The position numbers and the translations under genes were made by a program. Under the pieces are notes generated by a model. That model searched no databases. It was given only the letters and a program-made list of their open reading frames with translations, and was not told the DNA's origin. From NCBI GenBank assembly GCA_001917135.1, contig MNTT01000016.1:349599-413598 (forward strand): a DNA stretch of 64,000 nt, in the 5' to 3' direction. Numbering within the stretch: position 1 is the stretch's first letter; each line of letters opens with the position of its first letter. Below are positions 34,067 to 43,153 of this stretch, piece after piece. The DNA is from Acetobacter sp. 46_36. Lineage in GTDB: Bacteria; Pseudomonadota; Alphaproteobacteria; RF32; CAG-239.

Positions 34067-35389
34067 CTATTCCTCTATGCTTCCTAATTTCTGTGTATAA
34101 TCCCAATATTTATTAATAATAAAGGGTGAATGTGTAGCTATTATTAAATTTACTTTATTCCGTCTCAAAATATCAATTATATTATCAATAAAACTTTCTT
34201 GCCATTTTACATGTAAAGAGATTTCTGGTTCATCAATAATAATTAAATTTGAGTTTGCACTGCTAAATATTATATCTCCTAGTAAAATAATTTGATGCTT
34301 TTCTCCAGACGAAAGCATATTTACATCTAATTTACATTTACGTATGTTATCATAAATTTCTATCTTATTGTTATTAACTCTTATTTTTTTTTGCGTTTCA
34401 TCAAAAATTAAATTCATTAGTTCAAAAAAACTTGAAAGTTTTGTTTCCAACTCTTTGTAAACATTCAATTTTTCATTTGTATCATCACAATATATATCTA
34501 AAGCATGCAAAATACCTTTATTGATTTTGGCTGTAGAATAATCCTCATTAAAATTATCTGTAGATATTCCCAACGAAACTAATTTATCAATCCTTTTTTT
34601 CAATTCTTCAATTTTCTTAAAAACAAGCTCTCTTTCTTTATCCTTATCACTATAATTTCTAATTAGACGTTTAACATACGAACTATCTTTTTCCTGAGAA
34701 AGTTGACTATATCGCTCCGCCGCATCTGAAATTTCCTTATCAATTTGTTTAATAATATTTTCAATACCTGAGACAATGGATTGCTCATTATCACTATGAT
34801 GTTTATTGTTTTTTAAAGATATTAAACGGTCTGCTGAAATAAATTTACACGAGGATTTAAATTCTTTAAGCAAATTTAAAAATTCCATCGCTTTATTATT
34901 TGGATCATCGGCAAAGATCTTTTCCAAATATTCTATATCATTTTCTGGACTATAAAGGATATAATGTATAGGTTTCTCTTCTATCAATCTACGCCGAACC
35001 ATACCCGATGATGGAATATGTATGTACTCATGATATCTGCGTTCTGAACTTTTTCTTATATAATCTATAAAAACCTTATCCTTATCTGAAAGATCATAAC
35101 TTTTTATTTTTTTCTTAGCTGATTTAATATTAAAAAGGGTTTTCTCTTTATCTTTAACAAATTCTAAATAACAGCTGTCATCGTATGAAATTTTTAAATT
35201 CTCAAAATTAATTTCCAAAATATCTGAAATTTTTAATTTTGCAGCATCATCCAGAATTTTTAATAATGTAGTCTTTCCACAACCATTCGCGCCAAACAAT
35301 ATCCGCAAATCTTGCTGACTAATATTATCAATACTATAATCATATCGTCCAAATAGTTTCTTTACCTCTAATGACGTTATTCTTTTCAT
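34067..35389 (-). CDS. AAA/ABC-type ATPase (AriA-like)
   Basis: This 440-residue ATPase has a Walker A FGANGCGKTTLL near residues 32-43, a long helical and coiled-coil middle (about 200-310), the signature MLSSGEKHQ, Walker B LIIIDEPEISLH and a terminal ATHSPFI. This is the OLD/AAA-15 layout also used by PARIS AriA. Coupled by one base to the DUF4435 gene, it is most likely the sensor part of a PARIS-type system. An OLD-family or septu-like ATPase is the alternative. Base composition is strongly AT-rich. Confidence 0.7.
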   Translation of the reverse strand: MKRITSLEVKKLFGRYDYSIDNISQQDLRILFGANGCGKTTLLKILDDAAKLKISDILEINFENLKISYDDSCYLEFVKDKEKTLFNIKSAKKKIKSYDLSDKDKVFIDYIRKSSERRYHEYIHIPSSGMVRRRLIEEKPIHYILYSPENDIEYLEKIFADDPNNKAMEFLNLLKEFKSSCKFISADRLISLKNNKHHSDNEQSIVSGIENIIKQIDKEISDAAERYSQLSQEKDSSYVKRLIRNYSDKDKERELVFKKIEELKKRIDKLVSLGISTDNFNEDYSTAKINKGILHALDIYCDDTNEKLNVYKELETKLSSFFELMNLIFDETQKKIRVNNNKIEIYDNIRKCKLDVNMLSSGEKHQIILLGDIIFSSANSNLIIIDEPEISLHVKWQESFIDNIIDILRRNKVNLIIATHSPFIINKYWDYTQKLGSIEE

Positions 35390-35488
35390 TTTATATATCC
35401 TTAATAAAGCTTTTATTTAAGACTATTTATTTAACTATAATTTGTCAAAATTAAATATTCGTAAAGTAACAATATTTTTATATATCAA

Positions 35489-35758
35489 TTATTCTGTGCA
35501 ATCAATTCGATTTTTATCCGCTCTTTCAAAAATGGCACCTAAGACTTCAAGGTTTTTAATGGTTGCTTTTAATATTCTATTCTGTGTAGCTCGAAGCGTA
35601 TAGAAGTTCTTGCTTTTATTTGCTTCCATCGTTTTGACAATCATTTCAACTTCCAGCCCAGTATAACAATGCAGTATCTTTGTAAAAGAATTGCTGAAAT
35701 GCTTTAGTGCATAATTTAATGCCTTGTCATCCAGACAGATGTAAAAGTCCTTAATCAT
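35489..35758 (-). CDS. island-specific small protein, copy 1
   Basis: This 89-residue protein (MIKDFYICLDDKALNYALKH start) is almost identical over its first 80 residues to the protein at 38274-38528. No domain is recognised. The short, helical, lysine-rich character and a single MIKDFYICLD strand suggest a small regulatory or binding protein. The two copies lie about 2.8 kb apart around the XRE and Fic genes. Confidence 0.65.
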   Translation of the reverse strand: MIKDFYICLDDKALNYALKHFSNSFTKILHCYTGLEVEMIVKTMEANKSKNFYTLRATQNRILKATIKNLEVLGAIFERADKNRIDCTE

Positions 35759-36021
35759 TTTTATTATTTCCTTTAGCTATTAATTATATAAATAAAAATA
35801 TTGAAATTAATCTTTTACCTCTGTTATCTTCTTTAATAAATCATCGTCCTTATTGCAAAGAATGATGTGTATCTTATTGTTTAAGCTATTAACTTTTAAA
35901 GATTTTCATCTCTAATGCAAATCAAGAGCTTTCCTTCTTCTAGCATCTTGTGCTAATTTTTTCAAAATTACTATTGATTTTTGTGTATATTTTTTAACTA
36001 GCCCCTTATAACGCGTGAGAT
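35759..36021. other. AT-rich intergenic stretch
   Basis: No complete gene. A minus-strand frame of about 30 codons (ending NKDDDLLKKITEVKD, stop near 35812) looks coding but lacks a start, so it is probably gene debris. Confidence 0.35.
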
Positions 36022-36064
36022 AAAAAATGCCTGAGCCTTTTTCAGTAAGCTAGACAGGCATTTT
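36022..36064 (-). terminator. terminator of the 36149 gene
   Basis: AAAATGCCTG/CAGGCATTTT, a 10-base stem with a 21-base loop, is followed on the minus strand by six T. Confidence 0.75.
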
Positions 36065-36148
36065 CAGACGAAACGTCCCATAACTTGTAACATTTAAAGC
36101 CTAAACAAAGAAGTTTTAACCTCTTCCCCTTAGGGTTCAAAAGTTAAC

Positions 36149-36433
36149 TTATTTTAAGCGATATGTTCCTTGTTCTCCCTCAACCTTTTCAAGCGGATAT
36201 TTACCGCTGGTCGCCATAGCAAACAACTTATTCATAATTTGAATATTGGTTTTTACTTTGCAACCATTTTTTTCAACATACCGACGATAATAAGCAACAG
36301 TAACCTGATTGACAGTCAATTTTTCAATGCCAGCATCTTTTGCCAATATAAACAGCTCTATAAGTTGCTGGCCAAAAATATCTTGCTTACCTCTTCCGAT
36401 TTTTGCTTTGTCCTTTTCTTTTATATCAGACAG
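36149..36433 (-). pseudogene. hypothetical gene with a replaced start
   Basis: The frame reads (L)SDIKEKDKAKIGRGKQDIF... and ends GEQGTYRLK, about 94 codons. The position expected for its ATG is a CTG at 36433, exactly at the junction with the 87-base repeat, so the original start seems to have been overwritten. Translation could begin at CTG or at a downstream TTG (36346, giving 65 residues). No family is recognised. The C-terminal GKYPLEKVEGEQGTYRL segment looks like a small winged-helix wing. Confidence 0.5.
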
Positions 36434-36517
36434 GACAACATTTCAAAATCTCGTCATTTAATGCTTGGTAATTCAAGACAAAGCTCTCCGTTGATGTTAT
36501 TTACGGGGGCTCTTTAC
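36431..36517. repeat. 87-base repeat, right copy
   Basis: Nearly identical to 27816-27902. It carries the leader, SD and TTG start of the small Rep-operon gene, but here the frame stops after 16 codons and runs into the 36149 gene. Confidence 0.85.
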
Positions 36518-36600
36518 CAAAATTTGTTTTTTCGCATTCAAAGGCAAAAATAAAGAAAATATTTTGTTGCAAATCAATATGTTACAAAATATTTACACAC

Positions 36601-36632
36601 AAAAAAAATACCTACATTAAAATGCAGGTATT
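36601..36632 (-). terminator. terminator of the second XRE gene
   Basis: AATACCT(GCAT...)AGGTATT hairpin followed by eight T on the minus strand, 36 bases after the gene stop. Confidence 0.8.
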
Positions 36633-36667
36633 AAAAATTATAGTCATTTTAATGTCGGCGGAAAAAA

Positions 36668-37090
36668 TTATTGTTTATTTTTCTTTGAATAAAACTCCCA
36701 CAGCTCAATTTCATTAATTCGTTCTTCATAATCTTTCATCACTACATCCCTTATCCTCTTCCAAAATTGATACGGATGTTCGCAGAGCAAAGACACAGCA
36801 TTATTCAGAATCTTAAATTGTTTTTGATTTAGGCTATAAACTAAATCGATTAAAGATTTTCTAGTGTCTATGGTATTAGTATTATAATTTACATCGGTCA
36901 AAATTGTTACATTGGTTTCTAAAGCTTTAGCAATCTTATTCAAAACTAAAATTGTAGGATTTACTTTTCCTGTTTCAATGGCTTTTAATGTCCGATAATC
37001 AACGCCTGCCTTCTGAGCTAAAGTTGTCAATTTAATATTTTTATAAACCCGAAAATTTTTAACTTTAGTTCCTATATATCTTACACCCAC
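36668..37090 (-). CDS. XRE-family HTH regulator
   Basis: This 140-residue protein has an N-terminal XRE helix-turn-helix (VKNFRVYKNIKLTTLAQKAG and on to KAIETGKVNPTILVLNKIAKAL). The C-terminal half has no recognised domain. It follows the Fic gene by 42 bases in the same orientation, so the pair may be a unit. The regulator is a candidate binder of the phased repeats upstream of fic. Confidence 0.85.
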   Translation of the reverse strand: MGVRYIGTKVKNFRVYKNIKLTTLAQKAGVDYRTLKAIETGKVNPTILVLNKIAKALETNVTILTDVNYNTNTIDTRKSLIDLVYSLNQKQFKILNNAVSLLCEHPYQFWKRIRDVVMKDYEERINEIELWEFYSKKNKQ

Positions 37091-37131
37091 AACATTAAAT
37101 TAAAAGCTTAAACTTTATTTACATTTCAACT

Positions 37132-38202
37132 TTATACCAATTTCTCAAATCTCTCCGCCAGTCTATAAGTCCTTGCCTTTTTTGATTCATTGGCATATTG
37201 CAGAAAACCTTCGGCAATCCATTGACGGAGCAAGGTTCTGGCAGATTGGGCAGAAATGCCTAATATATCCGCAATTTGCGTACTATTGACTTCCTTAAAT
37301 TCAGCAAACAGTTCCAAGACTTTCCGTTGCTTTATATCAAGCTCACGCAGTAAAGGACTTTTGTCCGTCGTAAATCCTTTTGTCTTTTCATCTTTAGCAT
37401 GTTCATTAACCTTGTCAAAAGCATCAGCGACACCGGCAATAAAATACTCCAGCCATGACGTTATATCCGCCTCATGCCGTCCGTAATAATAATTATGATG
37501 CGGATGTGTCTGCAAAGCATCATAATAACGGATTAAATCTTTTGCATAATATTCTTCCAGTGAGTAAATACCTTTTAGCCCGTAGCCGCCTTTGCGCATA
37601 ATGAAACTAGTCAAAAGTCTGGCCGTTCTTCCGTTTCCGTCATAATAAGGGTGTATCGTTACAAACTGATAATGTACAATTCCCGCCACTAACGGCACCG
37701 GCAAATTTCCGGCATTTTGCACCCATTGGCAAAAATCTGTCATCATACCCGGCACATCTTTAGCTTCCGGCGGCAAATAAATTTTAGCACCGGTTTCGCT
37801 GTCATAAATTGCATTCTGATTATCCCGATATGGAATTATACTTTTACTGGCTTCTACCAAACTGTGAATATTGGCAATCAATTTCTCATCAAAAGGACGA
37901 TTGGCAACAACAGCCTCTTCCATAGCATTCCAAGCCTTGTAATAAGCTTTAACTTCCTGCTCGTCTTTTTCTCTTTGCGGTAATTTTCGCCCTCTTAGAG
38001 CCTCTGCTACTTCTTTTCCGGTCAGACGATTGCCCTCAATTTGCGTGGAATAATGAATTGTTGCTACTTTGGCACTTTCCCGCAACGATAATAAAAGCTG
38101 CGGCGATATCGGCTGATTTTCAAATTGCTGTTTAATAACCTCAATTTTTGCCAAATTTGCAAGCATTTGAGCCGTTACCGTATATTTTGGATTAAAAGCC
38201 AT
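37132..38202 (-). CDS. Fic-domain protein with C-terminal winged helix
   Basis: This 356-residue protein has the Fic active loop HPYYDGNGRTARLL (about residues 192-205) for AMP or other nucleotide transfer to protein side chains, and the autoinhibitory helix motif STQIEGN near residue 55, so it is a class II, self-inhibited Fic. The C-terminus is a winged helix (STQIADILGISAQSARTLLRQW, then the wing) suggesting DNA binding and autoregulation. Such proteins act as toxins or regulators in defence islands. Five phased AACATTA boxes lie directly upstream. Confidence 0.9.
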   Translation of the reverse strand: MAFNPKYTVTAQMLANLAKIEVIKQQFENQPISPQLLLSLRESAKVATIHYSTQIEGNRLTGKEVAEALRGRKLPQREKDEQEVKAYYKAWNAMEEAVVANRPFDEKLIANIHSLVEASKSIIPYRDNQNAIYDSETGAKIYLPPEAKDVPGMMTDFCQWVQNAGNLPVPLVAGIVHYQFVTIHPYYDGNGRTARLLTSFIMRKGGYGLKGIYSLEEYYAKDLIRYYDALQTHPHHNYYYGRHEADITSWLEYFIAGVADAFDKVNEHAKDEKTKGFTTDKSPLLRELDIKQRKVLELFAEFKEVNSTQIADILGISAQSARTLLRQWIAEGFLQYANESKKARTYRLAERFEKLV

Positions 38203-38214
38203 AACGATTTCCTT

Positions 38215-38265
38215 AACATTATTTCAACATTAAAATAACATTATTTAAATATTAAATCAACATTA
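38215..38265. promoter_or_regulatory. five AACATTA boxes at exact 11-base period upstream of fic
   Basis: AACATTA starts at 38215, 38226, 38237, (AATATTA) 38248 and 38259. The steps are 11 bases each, so the boxes sit on one helix face beginning 13 bases before the fic ATG. They probably bind an oligomeric repressor and cover the fic promoter. Confidence 0.65.
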
Positions 38266-38273
38266 AAAATAAG

Positions 38274-38528
38274 TTATTCGCCGTTATCCGCCCTTTCAAA
38301 AATAGTACCCAAGACTTCAAGGTTTTTAATAGTGCCTTTTAATATCTTGTTTTGCATTGCCCGGAGCGTATAAAAATTTTTGCTTTTATTTGATTCCATA
38401 GTTTTGACAATCATTTCAACTTCAAGGCCGGTATAACAACGCATTATCCGCGTAAACGGATTACTGAAATGCTTTAGTGCATAATTTAATGCCGTATTGT
38501 CCAGACAAATATAAAAGTCCTTTATCAT
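38274..38528 (-). CDS. island-specific small protein, copy 2
   Basis: This 84-residue protein has the same MIKDFYICLDNTALNYALKH start and same body as the gene at 35489-35758, with conservative changes and a shorter end. Both lie in similar AT-rich leaders (TTTTTATTATTTCCTT before the ATG on the plus strand), so gene and leader were duplicated together. Function is unknown. Confidence 0.65.
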   Translation of the reverse strand: MIKDFYICLDNTALNYALKHFSNPFTRIMRCYTGLEVEMIVKTMESNKSKNFYTLRAMQNKILKGTIKNLEVLGTIFERADNGE

Positions 38529-38663
38529 TTTTATTATTTCCTTCTGATGTTGGTTATATAATAAAAATATTGAGCATTGGGTTTTGCATTTATTTCTTTT
38601 TTATTGTATTTTAAAATCTAATAAAATATACTGAGATCATTCTTGATTTATCGGAGTTCTTAA

Positions 38664-39524
38664 ATGCCAATACCTACATATGATAAGCTCTTCAATCCCG
38701 TTATTGAAGCAATTAAAAACTTGGGCGGATCTGCAAAAAATGATGAAATACTTTCAGAAATCAGCAAAATTCTTAAACTTACCGATGAAGAGGCATCTGA
38801 ACTTTATAATGGAGGAAACCGTTCTGTTTTAGATTATCGCGTTGCTTGGGCCAAGTCATACCTTAAAGTATATGGTATCTTATCCAATTCTACTCGGGGC
38901 GTTTGGGCATTAACACCTAAAGGATTAAAAACAGATAAGGTCAACATTAATGAGGTAAAAAAATTTGTAAAAAGCTGCGAGCATTCCTCAAATGCAGAGG
39001 AGCCTACAAATATCCCTTTACAAGAAAAGGATAGTGCTTGTAATTTTATTGAAGAAACCACAGAAGAAATAAAATGGGAAGATAAGCTTATTGCGACCTT
39101 GAAAAAAATGAATCCCTTTGCATTTGAGAGACTCGCTCAGAGATTATTAAGAGAAGCTGGTTTTGACAATGTTGAAGTAACGAAGAAATCAGGTGACGGA
39201 GGAATTGATGGTAAAGGCGTATTCAAAATTGCTGGCTTCGTCTCCTTCAATATTTATTTTCAATGCAAACGATATGAAGGAACTGTTCCTTCATCTGTAA
39301 TTAGAGATTTTCGTGGTGCTATAATGGGACGGGCAGACAAAGGTTTAATTATTACAACTGGCGTGTTTTCTAAAGATGCCAAAGATGAAGCCCGAAGGGA
39401 TGGTGCTTTAATTATCGACCTAATTGATGGGCATGATCTAGCCAATAAATTAAAAGAATTCAATTTAGGTGTCAAAATTATTGAACAAGTCGAAATAAAT
39501 GAAAAATGGTTTAATGAATTATAA
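38664..39524 (+). CDS. Mrr-like type IV restriction endonuclease
   Basis: This 286-residue protein has an N-terminal winged-helix Mrr_N domain (MPIPTYDKLFNPVIEAI... to WALTPKG, residues 1-90), a linker, and a PD-(D/E)XK nuclease domain with FERLAQRLLREAGF, GDGGIDGKG (catalytic Asp) and FQCKRY (Gln-x-Lys). Mrr enzymes cut DNA carrying foreign methylation, and so may guard the island against modified phage DNA. It is divergent from copy 2 of the small protein. Confidence 0.9.
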   Translation: MPIPTYDKLFNPVIEAIKNLGGSAKNDEILSEISKILKLTDEEASELYNGGNRSVLDYRVAWAKSYLKVYGILSNSTRGVWALTPKGLKTDKVNINEVKKFVKSCEHSSNAEEPTNIPLQEKDSACNFIEETTEEIKWEDKLIATLKKMNPFAFERLAQRLLREAGFDNVEVTKKSGDGGIDGKGVFKIAGFVSFNIYFQCKRYEGTVPSSVIRDFRGAIMGRADKGLIITTGVFSKDAKDEARRDGALIIDLIDGHDLANKLKEFNLGVKIIEQVEINEKWFNEL

Positions 39525-39537
39525 AAACATTTTAAGT

Positions 39538-39774
39538 TTATTCAAAATGAGAAATGAAATCCATTTTAGCAAAATATGACTGTTTAAATTTATCCAAATC
39601 AAAGGCATCTACAGTATTTATATCTGGTTTGGGATTTTCCCATTGAGCATCTCTCTTTGAATGTGTTATCAGCGCTATTCTTTGATTATTTAATATAGCA
39701 TTGCAGCCAATCCTGACACATCGAAGAAATGCTTCAATACTTCCAAAGTTTTCACGGCATAATCCGGCCGACAC
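39538..39774 (-). CDS. short hypothetical ORF (GTG start)
   Basis: A 78-codon frame beginning with GTG and ending DFISHFE lies just after the convergent mrr-like gene. No SD or domain is recognised. The composition (SIEAFLRCVRIGCNAILNNQRIALITHSK) looks coding, so it may be the remaining 3' part of an older gene. Confidence 0.35.
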   Translation of the reverse strand: MSAGLCRENFGSIEAFLRCVRIGCNAILNNQRIALITHSKRDAQWENPKPDINTVDAFDLDKFKQSYFAKMDFISHFE

Positions 39775-39804
39775 CTATATCTTGCCATCAGTGGTTTTCA
39801 TTTT

Positions 39805-39843
39805 CAGTCGGCTACAAATTGTAACCGACTGATTTCTTTTTTT
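39805..39843 (+). terminator. intrinsic terminator
   Basis: CAGTCGGCTACAA is followed almost at once by TTGTAACCGACTG (one mismatch) and then a T-rich run ATTTCTTTTTTT. It is oriented to end plus-strand transcripts from the mrr-like gene. Confidence 0.6.
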
Positions 39844-39880
39844 CAGAAAGTCTGTGTTTTAATGCAAAATTTTAAGTTAA

Positions 39881-40801
39881 ATTCTAAAAAATATCATTTA
39901 TCTCAATGTTAAAGATAAAAACGGCAAATCACAGGTTATTATAGATAAAAAACGTGCTCCAATTATCAAGAAGTTATTTGAAGAATATGCAACAGGTTTA
40001 CATTCAGGTACCAGTCTTTTGAAATTGGCTTGCGATATGGGGTTAGTTTCAAAACAACCCAATTATCATAAAGAATCAGCTAATTACCAAAAAAAGAGTT
40101 TACTCAATCGTAACACCATTCTTAACATTTTAAGAAACCCTTTTTATTATGGCATGATGTCTATTAAAGGCAAGCTCATGCCTCATATTCATGGCAATAT
40201 CATCAGCAAAGATTTATTTGACCGCGTTCAAGAAATATTAAATTCCAAACATAAACAAGCCAAGCAGCAACAATTATCCAAACACATCTATATTTTCAGA
40301 GGTTTAATAACTTGTGGATGTTGTGGACACAATGTTTTTTCAGATTATAGTGCAAAACGTAATAGATACATATATTTGAGATGTTACCATTGCAAAGGTT
40401 CATCGGTTAATGAAAATATGATTTTGCAACAGCTTGAAGAAGAAGTTTTCTCAAAAATTAGCTTTTCAAACCAAACGATTAAACACTTGCAAGTCTCTTT
40501 GAATAAACAATTTGATGAGAGAAAAATAAAAGATACTGAACTAAGAGATGCTATTTTGAAAATTGTCGGCATCCTTGGCAATCTCTCATTATTTATGCAA
40601 CAATCAGATAATAATGCGAAAAACATCTTGCTCGGTCTTTTACTCTCAGATTGTACCTTGCAAGACAAGAGAATAACCTACACCATCAACAAACCTTTCA
40701 ACCATTTGCTAGCCTGCCCAGATCATAAAAAATGGAAAGATATAATAATCAAACACTTAAAAGATTTTAAAGATAGGATGTTTATGATACGGAAGTTGTA
40801 A
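39881..40801 (+). pseudogene. serine recombinase remnant (catalytic domain missing)
   Basis: The open frame holds the end of the recombinase domain (YLNVKDKNGKSQVIIDKK, then ILNILRNPFYYGMMSIKG), the zinc ribbon (CGCCGHNVFSD...RCYHC) and the coiled coil of a large serine recombinase, but the N-terminal resolvase domain with the catalytic serine is gone. The frame is open from 39881, while the first ATG is at 40019. It differs from the other recombinases here, so it marks a third mobile element that contributed to the island. Confidence 0.75.
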
Positions 40802-40930
40802 GTCATACAGCTAAAACTCCCAAACTATAAAAGTTTAACGAAATTCGTTGTAGACAATTTAGATGCTTGTAACAAAATCAAATGTATGTCAAGATTATAA
40901 AAAGCTGACATTAAAAAATCATATAAATAT

Positions 40931-42705
40931 CTAATCACTAAAAAATTTTTCATACAAATCTTTTCCCATTTCTGCATAATGGCTAGCTTTATAGCTTAAA
41001 AAATCAAAATCAGAAATATTTTTTAATTTTGTTTTATAATAAGGAATATCCCCTACTTTGTTGTTTTCAATCAATTTTCTTAAGCAATTGATAATCCCAT
41101 TAATAAATGTGACATTTAATAAATTATCAGTATTTTTCCTTCTATATTTCCATTTTGTATGACCAATACAGTCTTTGAATGCGATAAAAATATCTCTGAT
41201 TTTTTCTGTACAAAAAGCCTTATATAAATCTAGCAGTTCATATTCATATGTTTCATAACAATCCTTATTAGCCTTACTAGCATCTTTTAATGTATGTTTA
41301 TTTCCATTACTCCATAGAGAAAATAAACTATCAGTTCCATCAAACTTCACTATTTGTTTCAATGCATAACTAATAATTGTTGCTGTTTTAATTTTTTCTT
41401 TCTCAAAAGCCAAAGTTTCAAACGTATCACACAATGGGCCTGATTCATTTAATTTCAATAAAACCTTTCTTGCAATAGCAACAACAGAAAAAGGCTTTTG
41501 CACTTCTTCTATAATTTGTAATAACTCAGAACTAACTTTTCTTTGATTTGAATTAATCTCTTTGAATATTGTAGCTTCAAATTTTAAACAATCTTGTTTT
41601 TGTAAATTACGAGGAAACAAAATAGCTGTCACTAGAAGATTTTGTTTAATTCTCAAATCTTTAATTTTATTTTCATAAATATCTGTGCCTTCATGATATG
41701 TATATACCCGATGTTGTCCGTCAATTATTCCTATTATATTTGTATTATCTTTTATTTCTACAGAAATAGGATCTGTTTTTATTGTTCCATTACACTTAAT
41801 CTCTCCATTATCATCTATTTCTAACTTTTCTTTATCTTGGTTATACAATGTAATCTCATCAACAGGGATTGTTACTATAATATTATTTATAAAAACCCTA
41901 TCATTTTCATATAAAAACTTTCGCATGGCCTTAATTTTTGATGGATGCAACATTCTTTGATAAAAAATAGTATCATCATCTTTCCATCCATCCTTTCTTA
42001 AAACTTGAGCTCTTCTTAATAAAGAGGCCGCATCTATATAAAAAGAAATAATCTTAAAACCATTATTAAATGAAGAATGGCACTCTGGAAGAATATTACC
42101 CCTAAATATATTGCTACAAGATACCGATGAGGTTAGAACTTTTTCTCCTATATAACAATCATCTATAGTTAAAAATTTGAAAAACTCATGTCTCGCAGAT
42201 TTCTTTATTACTGCTACTATTTTTTAAAATACAATAAGGTCGGATATTCTATATATCGCACATTCTCTACCACCGACTTATGTTCTTCCGATATTTTTTG
42301 TTTAGATATATAAACTATCCTAATTTGAGCCTGAGCTAAAGAATATTTGATATCAAAATTATGTTTCATATATTCATTAAAACTAGAGAATTTGGGATGA
42401 TTTCTTAAAAAATCTATAAATTTTCGGGGATTTTCATTTATTTTACCATATAGTACACTCTTTTTCAGTAAATGGGTGGAGGTGTCGCCTATCGTATCCT
42501 CGATAAGTAGAATTACATTTTCATAAACATAAATTGCATCTAACTCACCGGTTCTCTGTTCATACGCAAAATCCGTTCCATTAATTCGAGGCACAGAAAC
42601 AAATCCAAGATTCATCAAAACATCTTTTATTTCTTTTCTAAATGCTTTTTGTTCTTTTTCTTGGTCTGTTAATTTTTTTCTCTTATTAGTCTTCTTTTTG
42701 CCCAT
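40931..42705 (-). pseudogene. nuclease-like/DGQHR-domain protein, split by a -1 shift
   Basis: The first part (42217-42705, 162 residues from MGKKKTNKRKK) resembles a restriction-nuclease fold (RTGELDAIYVYENVILLIED). Its stop (TAG at 42217) follows AAA AAA. In the -1 frame the sequence is open for 89 codons (42220-41954: IVAVIKKSARHEFFKFLTID..., FYIDAASLLRRAQVLRKDGW) without any ATG, GTG or TTG until the ATG at 41953, then 340 more residues with IGIIDGQHRVYTY, the DGQHR motif of DndB-like proteins. Without the shift the product would be about 590 residues. It may be a broken gene, a sequence error, or a slippage-controlled fusion. Confidence 0.7.
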
Positions 42706-42706
42706 A

Positions 42707-43153
42707 TTATAGTTCCTTAAATTCATTTTCATCAATAGAAAGTCTTATTGGACTAATAATTTTTTCGTTCTCACCTAAATTATCATTTGTTTTTATTTTT
42801 CTAATAAATCTATGAGTTATCTTACTTGAATACGTATAAAGTGGACTATCTTCTTTTATTATATCATCCATATTATCAGTATAAACAAAATGAGCTTCTA
42901 TACCAAACTTTGATAAAGGAGCTTTTGAGATAAACTTACTGACAATATCGTCTATTTCACCTTGTTCATCTATTTTTGATAACAATATAACATATTGATA
43001 ACTATCCACACTATTTTTCTTTAACAAAGGCATAGAAGATTTTTCAACTTTTATACTACGTATAATATTGATATGTTTGTCTAACAATTTTTTATAAAGA
43101 ATTCTAGCATACTTCAATGCCCGAAGCTGTATAATAGTATTTTGAAAGTCCAT
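42707..43153 (-). CDS. unknown protein between methyltransferase and nuclease-like gene
   Basis: About 148 residues starting MDFQNTIIQLRALKYARILY (the open frame reaches a TTG at 43165). It is helical at the start with a central alternating strand region (QYVILLSKIDEQGEIDDIV, GIEAHFVYTDNMDD). No family is recognised. Its start overlaps the end of the methyltransferase gene and its stop overlaps the next ATG (TAATG), so three proteins are made in fixed order from one message. It is probably a subunit or specificity partner of that system. Confidence 0.6.
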   Translation of the reverse strand: MDFQNTIIQLRALKYARILYKKLLDKHINIIRSIKVEKSSMPLLKKNSVDSYQYVILLSKIDEQGEIDDIVSKFISKAPLSKFGIEAHFVYTDNMDDIIKEDSPLYTYSSKITHRFIRKIKTNDNLGENEKIISPIRLSIDENEFKEL

